Positions 43,557 through 51,990 of a stretch of DNA of 64,000 nt are shown in pieces. The stretch comes from Candidatus Woesearchaeota archaeon (GTDB lineage Archaea; Nanobdellota; Nanobdellia; Woesearchaeales; ARS49): positions 1-64,000 of the forward strand of contig JAHWHY010000008.1 in NCBI GenBank assembly GCA_019323015.1, written 5' to 3'. The first letter of the stretch is position 1; each line of letters opens with the position of its first letter. The notes under the pieces were generated by a model. It was given only the letters and a program-made list of their open reading frames with translations. It did not search any database and was not told the DNA's origin. The position numbers and the translations under genes were made by a program.

Positions 43557-44387
43557 ATGAAACTGAAAATATTGCTTTTCATAATTTTACTTGTTTTTCT
43601 TATGGGGTGTGCTGAGGAAAATGTTTGTGGAAACAAGATTTGTGAATATTCTGAAAACTATAAAGAAGAGCACTCAACCTGCTCTAAAGATTGCCCTGAC
43701 TGTGATGATGGCAATGAATGCACTAAAGATGCATTTGATTATGGTGAACAAGAGTGCAGTCACAATCTTGTAAAGCCTTGCTGCGGAAATGATATCTGTG
43801 AATCTTCTGAAATTGATTCATGTAAGGCAGATTGCATTAGTAAATTGAGTATTCTCTCTAAAAAAGTTAAAATAACAAAAGAAAATGAAGATAATCAGTT
43901 TGTAGAGTACGCCCCTGGCAAAAAATTTGTTTTTGATGAAGCCCAGGCAGAAGGGTCTAATGTTGCGCAAATTGCTTTGGATCTAAAAAATGAAGGTGAC
44001 GTGATCATTAAAAATTTGGGGGTTAACTATGAATGTGCTGATGAAACATATCAGGTTCATAGTTATGAGATATGTTACAGGATTCCAGATAAAATGGAAA
44101 AATCAGTTTGCCACCATGAATTTCAGGCATATTCTTGGCCAGATAACAGGCCTAATGATGTTGTGCTCAGCAGCTTAAGTGATAATAACGATGTTCTTTT
44201 GCTGCCGCAGGACAGCAAGGTTGCTTTAAATTTGTATTTTTCACCTGTTAAATACCTGGATTACTTCTGGAATGCTAAGGAGAAGGATAAATTCCATAAT
44301 ATTTCCTGCAAAATAACACTTTTCAGTGTTGAGAATGAGCTTAAAGAAGAGACAGAAATAAAGAATTACCTGATTAGAGCCAAATAA
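43557..44387 (+). CDS. Cys-rich surface lipoprotein
   Basis: The signal segment ends in the lipobox LMGC (Cys about residue 18). Two or more Cys modules follow (CGNKICEYSENYKEEHSTCSKDC and CCGNDICESSEIDSC), then a beta-sandwich-like domain (residues about 95-276; KKVKITKENEDNQFVEY, VAQIALDLKNEGDVIIKNLGVNY). TATA TTTTATAA at 43523-43530 lies about 30 nt upstream. It is a likely extracellular binding protein. Confidence 0.65.
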   Translation: MKLKILLFIILLVFLMGCAEENVCGNKICEYSENYKEEHSTCSKDCPDCDDGNECTKDAFDYGEQECSHNLVKPCCGNDICESSEIDSCKADCISKLSILSKKVKITKENEDNQFVEYAPGKKFVFDEAQAEGSNVAQIALDLKNEGDVIIKNLGVNYECADETYQVHSYEICYRIPDKMEKSVCHHEFQAYSWPDNRPNDVVLSSLSDNNDVLLLPQDSKVALNLYFSPVKYLDYFWNAKEKDKFHNISCKITLFSVENELKEETEIKNYLIRAK

Positions 44388-44425
44388 CAAAAGATTTAAA
44401 AATTCTGAAATTAATTTCAGTTTTA

Positions 44426-44845
44426 ATGAAAAAAATATTCCTCTTATTAGCGTTACTGCTTCTTATTACTGCTTGCGGCAAGGAAGAGGCTCCTGCACAG
44501 CCAGTTCCGCAGAGGCCTCAGACTTTTTATGTTCCTCCGCCAGAACCAGGGCCTGTTTCTCCTGAACCGATTGTTTCGCAGCCAACACCTGCTCCTTCAC
44601 CACCTGTTCCAGCGCCTGAACCTGTGACTGTTCCAGAGCCTGAGCCATCACCGCCTCCTGCTCCAACACCGCAGCCTGTTCAAACCAACTCCTGCAAGGT
44701 CTTGACTAAAACAGGAACACTTTACACTATGGAAGATGTGGATCAAGGAAAGATTTCTATGGCAGATTTCAGTGATTTAAAGAAGTGTTATCCTTATTTT
44801 TCTGCAGACCAGGCAAATACAGAAGCGATGTGCTGTATTATTTAA
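44426..44845 (+). CDS. Pro-rich surface lipoprotein (139 aa)
   Basis: The signal ends in LITAC (lipobox Cys at 17). Residues about 25-90 are a Pro/Glu/Gln/Val-rich stalk, and the last 50 residues form a small domain with four Cys (CKVLTKTGTLYTMED, LKKCYPYF, CCII). The stalk likely spans the surface layer. The C-terminus resembles no named domain. It overlaps the convergent AMP phosphorylase gene by 8 nt. Confidence 0.65.
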   Translation: MKKIFLLLALLLLITACGKEEAPAQPVPQRPQTFYVPPPEPGPVSPEPIVSQPTPAPSPPVPAPEPVTVPEPEPSPPPAPTPQPVQTNSCKVLTKTGTLYTMEDVDQGKISMADFSDLKKCYPYFSADQANTEAMCCII

Positions 44846-46337
44846 GTTCCATTAATTTGAATTTCTTTGTTGTCTCTATCGCATACCCTAATTCTTCTGC
44901 GTTTTGGGAATAGATGGTAAATAATGGGTCTCCTTTTTTTACTTTAGCGCCTTTGTGAACATGAAGGTATACTCCAGAGCCGTGGTCACTTGGTGCTCCT
45001 GCTGCTCTTCCCACTTTTGTTGTTATCTTGTTGTCAACGTGAGATATCCTTCCTGATTTCGGTGCTTTTATTGTTTTTGTGAATTTTCCTAATGGTATCT
45101 GGTCTGCTTTTTTCTCGCATCCGCCTTGTGCTGTTATTATCTCAACAAATTTCTTGTATGCACTTCCGTCTTCAATAAGTTTCTTTGCAAGTGCAATTCC
45201 TTTGCCTTTTTTTGCCTTGCCTGTGAATTCTAGCATTTGCGCAGACATTTTCAGTGATTTTTTCAGCAAATCTTTTGGTGCTTTTGGGTCATTGGTCAGC
45301 AGCCATACAACGTCTCTTGCTTCTAAAGCAGGACCTATGCCATTTCCTACTGGTTGTGACCCGTCATCTATGTAAAATGTTATTTTCATTCCTATTCCTT
45401 TGCCTATTATGTCAAAATATTTCTTTAGGCGCATTGCTTCTTTTCTGTTTGGCAGTTTTGCGCTTCTGCCTACAGACATCTCTAATAATAAGTGCGTTGC
45501 ACACACGCTTGCTTTTTTTGCCATTATTGATGCTAGCATCTGTCCTTCTGCATCTATCTCTAGCGGGTGCTCTATTCTTATTATTTTGTCATCTGCTGGT
45601 GCAAGGTTTATTTCTTCTGCACCGCCCCACACAATACACCCACCTACTTTCTCTATTATTTTCTGTAGTTTTGCTATTGGCATTCCTACTGGGCAGAAAA
45701 GGTCCATTGTATCTGCTGTGCCAGATGGAGAAGTTATTGCTCTTGAGCTTGTTTTCGGCACTTTTAGTCCTGCTGCAACAAGTATTGCGACAACTATTGG
45801 TGTTGTCCTGTTTCCAGGAACTCCTCCTATTCCATGCACATCTGCAATTACTTTTCCGCGCACTTTTACTGTTGATCCGGTTACAGTCATTGCTTTTGTA
45901 GAATCAAGTATCTCGCGCATTGACATGCCGTAGACATAATTTGCAGTTATGTATGATGCTAATTCAATGTCAGTCAGGTGGTCTTCCACAATATCATATA
46001 TTATTTGGTGCGTCTCTGGATAGTTTAGCTCTTTGCCGTCTAGTTTTTTCTTTATGTACGTTACGGAGATTGGCTTCTTGCCTGCAGAAAGCTGTATTGT
46101 ATCATTATGTTTTCCGTGGATGTCATCCAGAACTTCCTCAAACAATCCTATTCTACCTAACGGCACTGCTCTCTCACTCTCTGCAATGTCCAGAATCGCG
46201 GTTGTGCGGAGCTTTCCTTTTCTTATGATGACCCTGTCATTATGGTGCAGGTCCAGCTTGTCTGCATCTTTTTCATTTAATAGAACTACTTTCACGCCCC
46301 CTGTTGCAATGTCCATGTCTTTTACTTTAAATTTCAC
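44838..46337 (-). CDS. deoA: AMP phosphorylase (archaeal thymidine-phosphorylase family)
   Basis: This 499-residue protein has the N-terminal archaeal extension (KFKVKDMDIATGG), the nucleoside phosphorylase core (AMTVTGSTVKVRGKVIADVHGIGGVPGNRTTPI, with the phosphate loop AITSPSGTADTMDLF) and a C-terminal domain ending in KKGDPLFTIYSQN. In archaea it splits AMP to adenine and ribose-1,5-bisphosphate in the pathway with ribose-1,5-bisphosphate isomerase and type III Rubisco; neither partner is in this window. The start GTG overlaps the stop of a 26-codon gene. Confidence 0.92.
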   Translation of the reverse strand: MKFKVKDMDIATGGVKVVLLNEKDADKLDLHHNDRVIIRKGKLRTTAILDIAESERAVPLGRIGLFEEVLDDIHGKHNDTIQLSAGKKPISVTYIKKKLDGKELNYPETHQIIYDIVEDHLTDIELASYITANYVYGMSMREILDSTKAMTVTGSTVKVRGKVIADVHGIGGVPGNRTTPIVVAILVAAGLKVPKTSSRAITSPSGTADTMDLFCPVGMPIAKLQKIIEKVGGCIVWGGAEEINLAPADDKIIRIEHPLEIDAEGQMLASIMAKKASVCATHLLLEMSVGRSAKLPNRKEAMRLKKYFDIIGKGIGMKITFYIDDGSQPVGNGIGPALEARDVVWLLTNDPKAPKDLLKKSLKMSAQMLEFTGKAKKGKGIALAKKLIEDGSAYKKFVEIITAQGGCEKKADQIPLGKFTKTIKAPKSGRISHVDNKITTKVGRAAGAPSDHGSGVYLHVHKGAKVKKGDPLFTIYSQNAEELGYAIETTKKFKLMELK

Positions 46338-46414
46338 TTGATTTTCACCTCAGTATTAAAGTAAAAGGCTTGCAAAATCTTTGATTTGGCAGTGTCTTTT
46401 ACCTTCAATTTCAT
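46334..46414 (-). CDS. Small 26-residue gene between permease and AMP phosphorylase
   Basis: The frame starts with ATG in an ATGA overlap with the permease stop and ends in a GTGA overlap with the AMP phosphorylase start. Its first residues MKLKVKDTA copy the start of AMP phosphorylase (KFKVKDMD), so it may be a truncated duplicate of that N-terminus. It may couple translation of the two large genes. Confidence 0.5.
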   Translation of the reverse strand: MKLKVKDTAKSKILQAFYFNTEVKIK

Positions 46415-47487
46415 ATTTTCATGCCTTCTTTCTGGTAGATATCAATGAATGACTTTAATGCGGATAATATCAATGGCCCTATTATGAATCCTGCAAAACC
46501 GAATAATTCCAGTCCGCCTATTACGCCTAACAAGACAAAAACAGGGTGCAGTCCTGCCCTGTCTCCAATGAGTTTTGGCTTTAGTATGTTGTCTGCGCTT
46601 GAGATTATGAATGTTCCGTATAATAATAACCCCACCCCGTGCCATATCAAGACGGTGTTTCCTTCTGACGAGCCTTTTGCAATCAGGTATAATGCTGCAG
46701 GTATCCAGATTATTGCTGTGCCGACAAATGGCACAAGTGCAAAAAGTGCTATTATCATACCCCAGACATAAAAAGTCCCTATTCCAAACAGCCAGAAGCC
46801 CAGTGCTCCTAGTGCGCCCTGTATCAGCGCAATGACTATTGAGCCGTACATTACTGCGTGGGTTGTCTCTTTTATTTTATATAATACCCTTGTCTTGTGG
46901 CTTCTCTTTAATGGCAAAAGGTCTTTGATTTTTTTAACAATTTCCGGGCCGTCCTTGAATAGATAGAATAGTATAAAGAATGTTATTACGATTTGAAGTA
47001 TGATTCCTGGAAGAGAAAATATTATCTGGGATGTTTTTTCTATTGCAGTTGTAGTGAATCTTCCCAGCATGTCCTGCAGGTAAAATTTCACTTCCGGGTC
47101 CTCTACCCATACTTTCAGGTATTCTGAGGACCTGCACAGCAGGTTGTCCTGGTTTGTGCAGTCTATGTCTATTATGTCGCCTGTAAGTATTTTCTGCTTT
47201 GCTCTTATGTACATGTATTGCGCCTCTGATGCAGATGACTGAAGCAGGAATGAAAAAGGAATCGTTATCAGCAGTATGACGAATATTGACACGATTAATG
47301 CGCAAATTGTCTTGTTCTTTATTTTCTTGTTTAATAGCTTGAACAATGGATAGAATATGTATGCTATGACTATGCTTGCCAGTATTGAGTTTATGAAAGG
47401 CTTGACTACAAGAAAGCTCAGGAACACAAGTAGCAGAAACGCAGCCAAGAAAACATATTTTACTGTATTATTTTGTTTCTCACCCAT
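46411..47487 (-). CDS. AI-2E/PerM family permease
   Basis: The 358-residue protein has eight or so transmembrane helices in the order of the AI-2E transporter (PerM/YdiK) family. It shows the characteristic middle segment with a large extracellular loop, PLSP-like start, GALGFWLFGIGTFYVWGMIIALFALVPFVGTAIIWIPAALY, and LKPKLIGDRAGLHPVFVLLGVIGGLELFGFAGFIIGPLI. Family members move quorum signals or Na/H; the substrate here is unknown. Confidence 0.85.
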   Translation of the reverse strand: MGEKQNNTVKYVFLAAFLLLVFLSFLVVKPFINSILASIVIAYIFYPLFKLLNKKIKNKTICALIVSIFVILLITIPFSFLLQSSASEAQYMYIRAKQKILTGDIIDIDCTNQDNLLCRSSEYLKVWVEDPEVKFYLQDMLGRFTTTAIEKTSQIIFSLPGIILQIVITFFILFYLFKDGPEIVKKIKDLLPLKRSHKTRVLYKIKETTHAVMYGSIVIALIQGALGALGFWLFGIGTFYVWGMIIALFALVPFVGTAIIWIPAALYLIAKGSSEGNTVLIWHGVGLLLYGTFIISSADNILKPKLIGDRAGLHPVFVLLGVIGGLELFGFAGFIIGPLILSALKSFIDIYQKEGMKI

Positions 47488-47529
47488 TTTTTAATTAATA
47501 TATAGACTTAGTATTTATAAATGTTGTGA

Positions 47530-47623
47530 TGGGCCCGCCCGGAATCGAACCGGGGACCTCCTCGATTTTGAGTTATTTTTCATAACACGTCAACGAGACG
47601 TCATGCCGCTAGACCACGGGCCC
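47530..47623 (-). tRNA. tRNA-Val(GAC) with 22-nt intron
   Basis: Acceptor GGGCCCG/CGGGCCC is perfect, discriminator A at 47530. The anticodon stem TCTCG/CGAGG (one G-T) is followed by loop bases T T G A C G, giving anticodon GAC (47591-47589). The intron 47587-47566 sits at 37/38. Its bulge-helix-bulge is complete: central helix TTGA/TCAA, bulges CG|T and AA|T, inner helix GTTAT/ATAAC. The T arm is CCCGG-TTCGATT-CCGGG. TATA (plus-strand ATTTATAA, 47648-47655) lies 29 nt upstream. Confidence 0.93.
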
Positions 47624-47706
47624 GTTAAGGCAATAAAATTAGAAGTAATTTATAAGGTTTATGCTACTATTTGCTTTTGTATTCTATTTAAGGCGTACAT
47701 AAAAAT

Positions 47707-48624
47707 TTAAATGTTTTGCTTGAGCGTGAACAGTATTCCGCCGTTTCTTGCAGTGTCTTTTATTATCTGTGATGCTCCTAACAGCAGGATGTTTTCCTGG
47801 TTTTTTTTCTTTAATAGGTTTGGGAGCAGTTTGTTGTTTAGCTCGCCTTTGATGGTAGAAAGCCTGGGTATGTCTTTTATTTTCTTGTTGTAGTATGTGT
47901 CGTATAATAGCACGTAAAAATCGTGTGTTTTTTTCATGAATTCAATCTCGCTTTTTGTGATGTTCAGCTTGTTTTTTGCTGAAAGCTGTTCGTAGATGTA
48001 TTCTATTGTGTTTGCTATGGATATCAGTCTTGTTATTAGAACGTACATTCTTGCTGCTTTGAAGTCGTCAAACATTTTTCTCTTAAAGATTGTTCTTCTG
48101 CAGTAATCCCCGAATTGGTGTATGTTTTTTGTTATTCCTCTTATCTGTTCCGTGTTTTGCAGTTTATTTTTTTTGAGGTCTTCGCACAGCATCTCAAGAA
48201 GGTTTTTGTTCAGCAGGAAAACTTTTCTTAAAAGAACTGAGAATTCCTCGTTCATTACCGATGATAGGTTTTTAATTAGGCATCCTTTGTCTGACTGCTC
48301 GATTACATGAAACCCTATCAGTTCATCCACTGCCTGGTTTATGTATTTTATGCTCTTGCTGTCAAAGAACTTGACATATATCTCATCGTGTCCTCCCAAG
48401 TAAACATTTCTTATTATTTGCCGGATGTATATTGAGTTGTTGGACTCCAGCGTTATTTCTACTGCCTGGCCTTTTTTTGCTTTTGAGCCGGATACTATTA
48501 ATTCATTGCCTGATTCCTCGACGTCAAGTTCGCTCTCTCCTGTCAGGCCCATTTGGTCTGCCCATTTTTTGGGAAGTGTCATAGTAAGGGTTCCGTTACC
48601 CTGTTTTATCACTTTTCGTTTCAT
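47707..48624 (-). CDS. Second AbrB-PhoU family regulator
   Basis: Residues 1-50 are an AbrB-like domain (RKVIKQGNGTLTMTLPKKWADQMGLTGESELDVEE) and the rest a helical PhoU-like domain, as in the protein at 4761-5648. A TATA-like AAGTATTTAAATT (plus strand near 48641-48653) lies about 26 nt upstream, so the mRNA is leaderless. It is divergent from the gene at 48725. Two such regulators in one window suggest separate phosphate or metal circuits. Confidence 0.85.
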   Translation of the reverse strand: MKRKVIKQGNGTLTMTLPKKWADQMGLTGESELDVEESGNELIVSGSKAKKGQAVEITLESNNSIYIRQIIRNVYLGGHDEIYVKFFDSKSIKYINQAVDELIGFHVIEQSDKGCLIKNLSSVMNEEFSVLLRKVFLLNKNLLEMLCEDLKKNKLQNTEQIRGITKNIHQFGDYCRRTIFKRKMFDDFKAARMYVLITRLISIANTIEYIYEQLSAKNKLNITKSEIEFMKKTHDFYVLLYDTYYNKKIKDIPRLSTIKGELNNKLLPNLLKKKNQENILLLGASQIIKDTARNGGILFTLKQNI

Positions 48625-48724
48625 ACGCCTTATAAAACAATCTAAGTATTTAAATTTTTTGATATATCAATATATCATTTATATTGCATAGATATATATT
48701 TTTCTTTCACCATATTATTGTAAA

Positions 48725-49285
48725 ATGGCAATAAAAGGAGTTTTTGTCCGGGCAATACCGAATAATGGGCCGACAGCAGGTTATCCTGAGCAGAACACGA
48801 AGATTCTTGAGGGTTTGAGGAAAAAATATGAGATAATAACTTATGAAAGTCTTGAGAATGCAGCATATCAAATGACGCATGATGACAAAAAAAGGTGCAG
48901 CGATGTTTCTTTCATGATAACAAATATACCTTACACAGTGCAGACGCCGGTTGTTGCAGCAATCAAGGCAGAGAAGATTCGTGAAAGGCTAGAGAACCTT
49001 GTTGGAGAGGAAAGAAAGAAGGAATGCAATAGGATATCTGAAGAGAATGAGTTCAATGCATACGAAGAGGCTTTTGAGTGCCTCAGGAAACTTAAGGAAG
49101 CCTTTCCTAAGATGAAAATTATTGCATACACTGCTGCCCATGATAATGTCAGAAGAAAGGTGTATGATGACAAATTGGTTTTTCGTGTGCACCAAAGAAA
49201 CCACAGGTCCGGCCCTGTATGGGAAAAAGTTAATTTAATTCACGGTGTTGAATCAGCTCTTGAGGGCTGGCAGGGGTGTGAATGA
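48725..49285 (+). CDS. Receiver-like protein (186 aa)
   Basis: The protein alternates strands and helices (GVFVRAIPNNGPTAG, SFMITNIPYT, KIIAYTAAHDNVRRKVYDDKLVFRVHQRN) in the manner of a receiver or Rossmann-like fold. It resembles the first 210 residues of the gene at 50414 (DFLITNFP, VILYTGAPEYVRSKCRDLGVEVLHRDR). The usual phosphorylated Asp is not obvious. TATA-like sequence near 48690-48700 lies about 30 nt upstream. It overlaps the next gene (ATGA). Confidence 0.5.
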   Translation: MAIKGVFVRAIPNNGPTAGYPEQNTKILEGLRKKYEIITYESLENAAYQMTHDDKKRCSDVSFMITNIPYTVQTPVVAAIKAEKIRERLENLVGEERKKECNRISEENEFNAYEEAFECLRKLKEAFPKMKIIAYTAAHDNVRRKVYDDKLVFRVHQRNHRSGPVWEKVNLIHGVESALEGWQGCE

Positions 49286-50028
49286 TGCTTGAAAAAATTG
49301 TTAGAGGCGCAAGGAATTTTTTGCTTTTGGGTGCGCTGGCAGTTGCAGGCTGTTCTGCTTATGCGCCGATTGAAGGCACGAACATTCTTGATTCTAAAAA
49401 AACAAAAACTCAGGTCTGCATGCGGTCTGGCATTGATTATGTTGGTTGGACTCCGCACACGACCAGCGAGCAAAGAACTGTTCCGGTTCATCCTGCAGAC
49501 GGCGGGGCATCAAGAGGCAAAATAACAACGCAGAATTATTATGACTGCCCTTTTCGGCCAAGGCTGGGAATTGCTGGCTCTCTTGGAAATGATTCCTGCA
49601 GGATAAAGATAGGCCTTGACAACATGTTCAATTTGGGAATCATGAATGGCGAAGAACAGGACCTGCCAAAACCGTATGAATCCTATGGATTCTCTACGTT
49701 CCATCCTGACTTGATTACTTTCAAGCCGTTTATTGGATTAGAAACTGAATTTCTTGATACACTGTTAATCAGTTTAGAGACTGGTATTACTTACTCCTCA
49801 TTCAGGCTTTACAAAGGCCATTACAGATGGGCGGATTATGAGAAAATAGAAAAATATTCTCTTGGTTATGGCCCTGGCATTTTTGCCGGTGCGGCTCTTG
49901 CCTTGAAGTTTGATGATGATATGTATTTCGGCGCGCAGTTTGGTTTTGAGAATTATTTTATTGACGGCAGGCCAGATATACAATGCTACTCATTTTCGCT
50001 TTTGTTGAGAAAAACTTTCGGGGGATAA
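49282..50028 (+). CDS. Lipoprotein with small beta-barrel-like domain
   Basis: The signal ends in VAGC (lipobox Cys at about 24). After a linker, residues about 90-248 are amphipathic strands ending in CYSFSLLLRKTFGG, similar to the last strand of OmpA/OmpW-like barrels, with alternating hydrophobic residues and Gly/Asp turns (LISLETGITYSSFRLYKG, MYFGAQFGFENYF). It is the second barrel-like protein in the window. The lipid anchor makes a membrane barrel less certain; a soluble beta-sandwich is possible. Confidence 0.55.
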   Translation: MMLEKIVRGARNFLLLGALAVAGCSAYAPIEGTNILDSKKTKTQVCMRSGIDYVGWTPHTTSEQRTVPVHPADGGASRGKITTQNYYDCPFRPRLGIAGSLGNDSCRIKIGLDNMFNLGIMNGEEQDLPKPYESYGFSTFHPDLITFKPFIGLETEFLDTLLISLETGITYSSFRLYKGHYRWADYEKIEKYSLGYGPGIFAGAALALKFDDDMYFGAQFGFENYFIDGRPDIQCYSFSLLLRKTFGG

Positions 50029-50029
50029 T

Positions 50030-50392
50030 ATGGGATTGAGATTTAATGTGGAAAATGCGCGTGTTATGCTTGATGTTTTGTATGAGCCAGGTTATACTTT
50101 CAGGATTTCAGGCAGTTCTTTTGGCTCCTCAGGTGATGATGAAGAGGGTTTTTGGGTCTATTTCAGCAATGGAAAAGAGTCTATTGACATGATTGTTACT
50201 TATAGGGGTGAAGGGATTTATCTTGAGAGAACTCCGGGTTACAGGAGTCATGCAGAAGACCATCCTTTTCAGGAAAATCGTCCTGCGATTACTGGTGATC
50301 CGCAGTCTTTGCGGGATTTTTTTGAAAAGATGAAAAAGCTTCCAGGCTCTAGGCCTGGGGAGATTACAGATCTCGTGCATAGGTTTGATTAG
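50030..50392 (+). CDS. Hypothetical protein (120 aa)
   Basis: This gene starts 1 nt after the barrel lipoprotein stop (GGGGGATAATATG gives a strong binding site). It has a beta-rich first half (GFWVYFSNGKESIDMIVTYRGEGIYLER) and a helical end. It has no signal peptide. No family is recognised. Confidence 0.55.
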   Translation: MGLRFNVENARVMLDVLYEPGYTFRISGSSFGSSGDDEEGFWVYFSNGKESIDMIVTYRGEGIYLERTPGYRSHAEDHPFQENRPAITGDPQSLRDFFEKMKKLPGSRPGEITDLVHRFD

Positions 50393-50413
50393 CTTTATTA
50401 ATCAAGAAAGGCT

Positions 50414-51649
50414 ATGAAGGTTAAAATGAAGAAATATGGCTTGTTTGTTCATCCAGATGTGAATGATCCCAGCTTTGGCAATCCTAGTTTTGGAAGGCTT
50501 GAGCCTGGCGGCAGGATTGCCTGTTCTGAAGAAGGGCATACTCTTCAAAGATACTTGGATAACAGGAAAATAATTCAGGAACTGGGCAGGACTTGTGAGA
50601 TGCGGTGGATGAATGATTTCTGGTATGCTGCTTCAAGGATTATCCGGGGCGACCCTCTTGATAGGTTTGATTTTTTGATTACTAATTTTCCTCCGAGAAG
50701 GGATGCGCGGGAATTAAGTGTCAGGCGAGGCAATGAAATTAATGCACTCGCTAAAGGCAAGAGTCCTGAGGAAAGAAAAATGATATTTACTGATTTTAGC
50801 AGGAGTGATACTGATTTCACAGATATGCTTTACGAGCAGAGTTTTAAGTCTCTTGGCGAAATACAGGCAAACCTGCCTAATCTTTTGGTTATCTTGTATA
50901 CTGGTGCGCCGGAGTATGTCAGAAGTAAGTGCAGGGATTTGGGTGTAGAGGTCCTGCATAGGGACAGGTATGGCCTTAATGTGGAACTTGGTGAATTAAA
51001 AAGGAATATTAGCAAAATACATTCCACACCCGAATTACTTGAAATGCTCCTGCAAAAAAAAGATATTCAATTTGCTGCTGAAGCGCTGGGTAATCGCAAG
51101 GATACAGGTGTTGTTCCTGATTTGATTGAATTGCTGAATTCTTCTGGCTTGAGCCCGAAACAAAAGGAATATATTGCTCTTGCTTTGGGTGATATTGGTG
51201 ATGTTCGTGCTGTTGATCCTCTTTATGCGTTTTTAGATGATCCTGGCGGCTTGTTTATTGATTACAGCAGTGATTTTGGTGTTTGCAGGGCTCTTCGCAG
51301 TATTGGCCTGGACAAAGGAAGGGAACAGGTTGTGCAGGGCGCTATTGCTTACTTGAACGAGAGAATAATGATTGACAAAAGGCATTTTAACTGGTATCAT
51401 GCTGCTTATGTTCTTGGAGAGCTGCGTGCAGAGGAAGGAGTTGATATCCTTGTTGAGCTTATTTGTGAAGACCACCCCCACAGTGCCAAGTTTTTTGCGA
51501 TAGATGCTCTTGGAAAGATTGCCTCTGATAAGGCAACAGAGGGATTGAGAGAGTGTGTCAAGAAGGGTTTTGGTGATGTTGTAAAGGAGAGAGTCTCTCA
51601 ATACAAGTATTTGTTAAAAAGAAATCCTGCTCTTCAGGAATTCAGGTAA
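50414..51649 (+). CDS. Receiver-like domain fused to HEAT repeats
   Basis: The first 210 residues resemble the protein at 48725. Residues about 215-411 are HEAT/PBS-lyase-type helical repeats (EALGNRKDTGVVPDLIELLNSSG, LALGDIGDVRAVDPLYAFLDDPGG, YVLGELRAEEGVDILVELICEDHP, DALGKIASDKATEGLRECVKKG), which bind other proteins. ATG 50414 or 50426 may be the start. The domain order suggests sensing linked to a scaffold. Confidence 0.65.
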   Translation: MKVKMKKYGLFVHPDVNDPSFGNPSFGRLEPGGRIACSEEGHTLQRYLDNRKIIQELGRTCEMRWMNDFWYAASRIIRGDPLDRFDFLITNFPPRRDARELSVRRGNEINALAKGKSPEERKMIFTDFSRSDTDFTDMLYEQSFKSLGEIQANLPNLLVILYTGAPEYVRSKCRDLGVEVLHRDRYGLNVELGELKRNISKIHSTPELLEMLLQKKDIQFAAEALGNRKDTGVVPDLIELLNSSGLSPKQKEYIALALGDIGDVRAVDPLYAFLDDPGGLFIDYSSDFGVCRALRSIGLDKGREQVVQGAIAYLNERIMIDKRHFNWYHAAYVLGELRAEEGVDILVELICEDHPHSAKFFAIDALGKIASDKATEGLRECVKKGFGDVVKERVSQYKYLLKRNPALQEFR

Positions 51650-51652
51650 TTT

Positions 51653-51931
51653 TTAAATCATTACCCTGTTTCCGCTGTTTGATTCTGTTCTGTAGCGGAT
51701 TATTCTTCTTACATTTGCTCTGGAAATATTTACAGGCAGCTTTGGCTTGTATTTCCTGCAGATATAGCTTCCTTCTGGCCCTTCTCTCTGCATTGGGCAA
51801 ACTTGTTCTTTTAAACTGCAGGGCAGCTGCTCGCTTTCTCCTATTGTTTTCCTGACTAAGAATTTCTTTTCTTTTCCGTTTATGCAGTTGATTATGTCTT
51901 TTGCTAAGTTGATGTCGCCCATTGTAATCAC
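51653..51931 (-). CDS. Small Cys-containing protein (about 90 aa)
   Basis: ATG 51922 (MGDINLAKDIINCINGKE) follows GGGGCGAG at good spacing; the GTG at 51931 is the upper limit. Three Cys (CSLKEQVCPMQREGPEGSYICRKYK) suggest metal binding or disulfides. The end is Arg-rich. A second open frame on the same strand (51642-52073) overlaps it; the Cys pattern and the binding site favour this one. Confidence 0.5.
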   Translation of the reverse strand: MITMGDINLAKDIINCINGKEKKFLVRKTIGESEQLPCSLKEQVCPMQREGPEGSYICRKYKPKLPVNISRANVRRIIRYRTESNSGNRVMI

Positions 51932-51990
51932 TCGCCCCTAGAAATAGGCTGTCATTCTTTAAAAAGCTGATGACATATTTATAGAACAGC

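Noticed and set aside
45254..45901. 215-codon frame antisense to AMP phosphorylase
   Set aside because: Leu-rich shadow of a well-identified gene.
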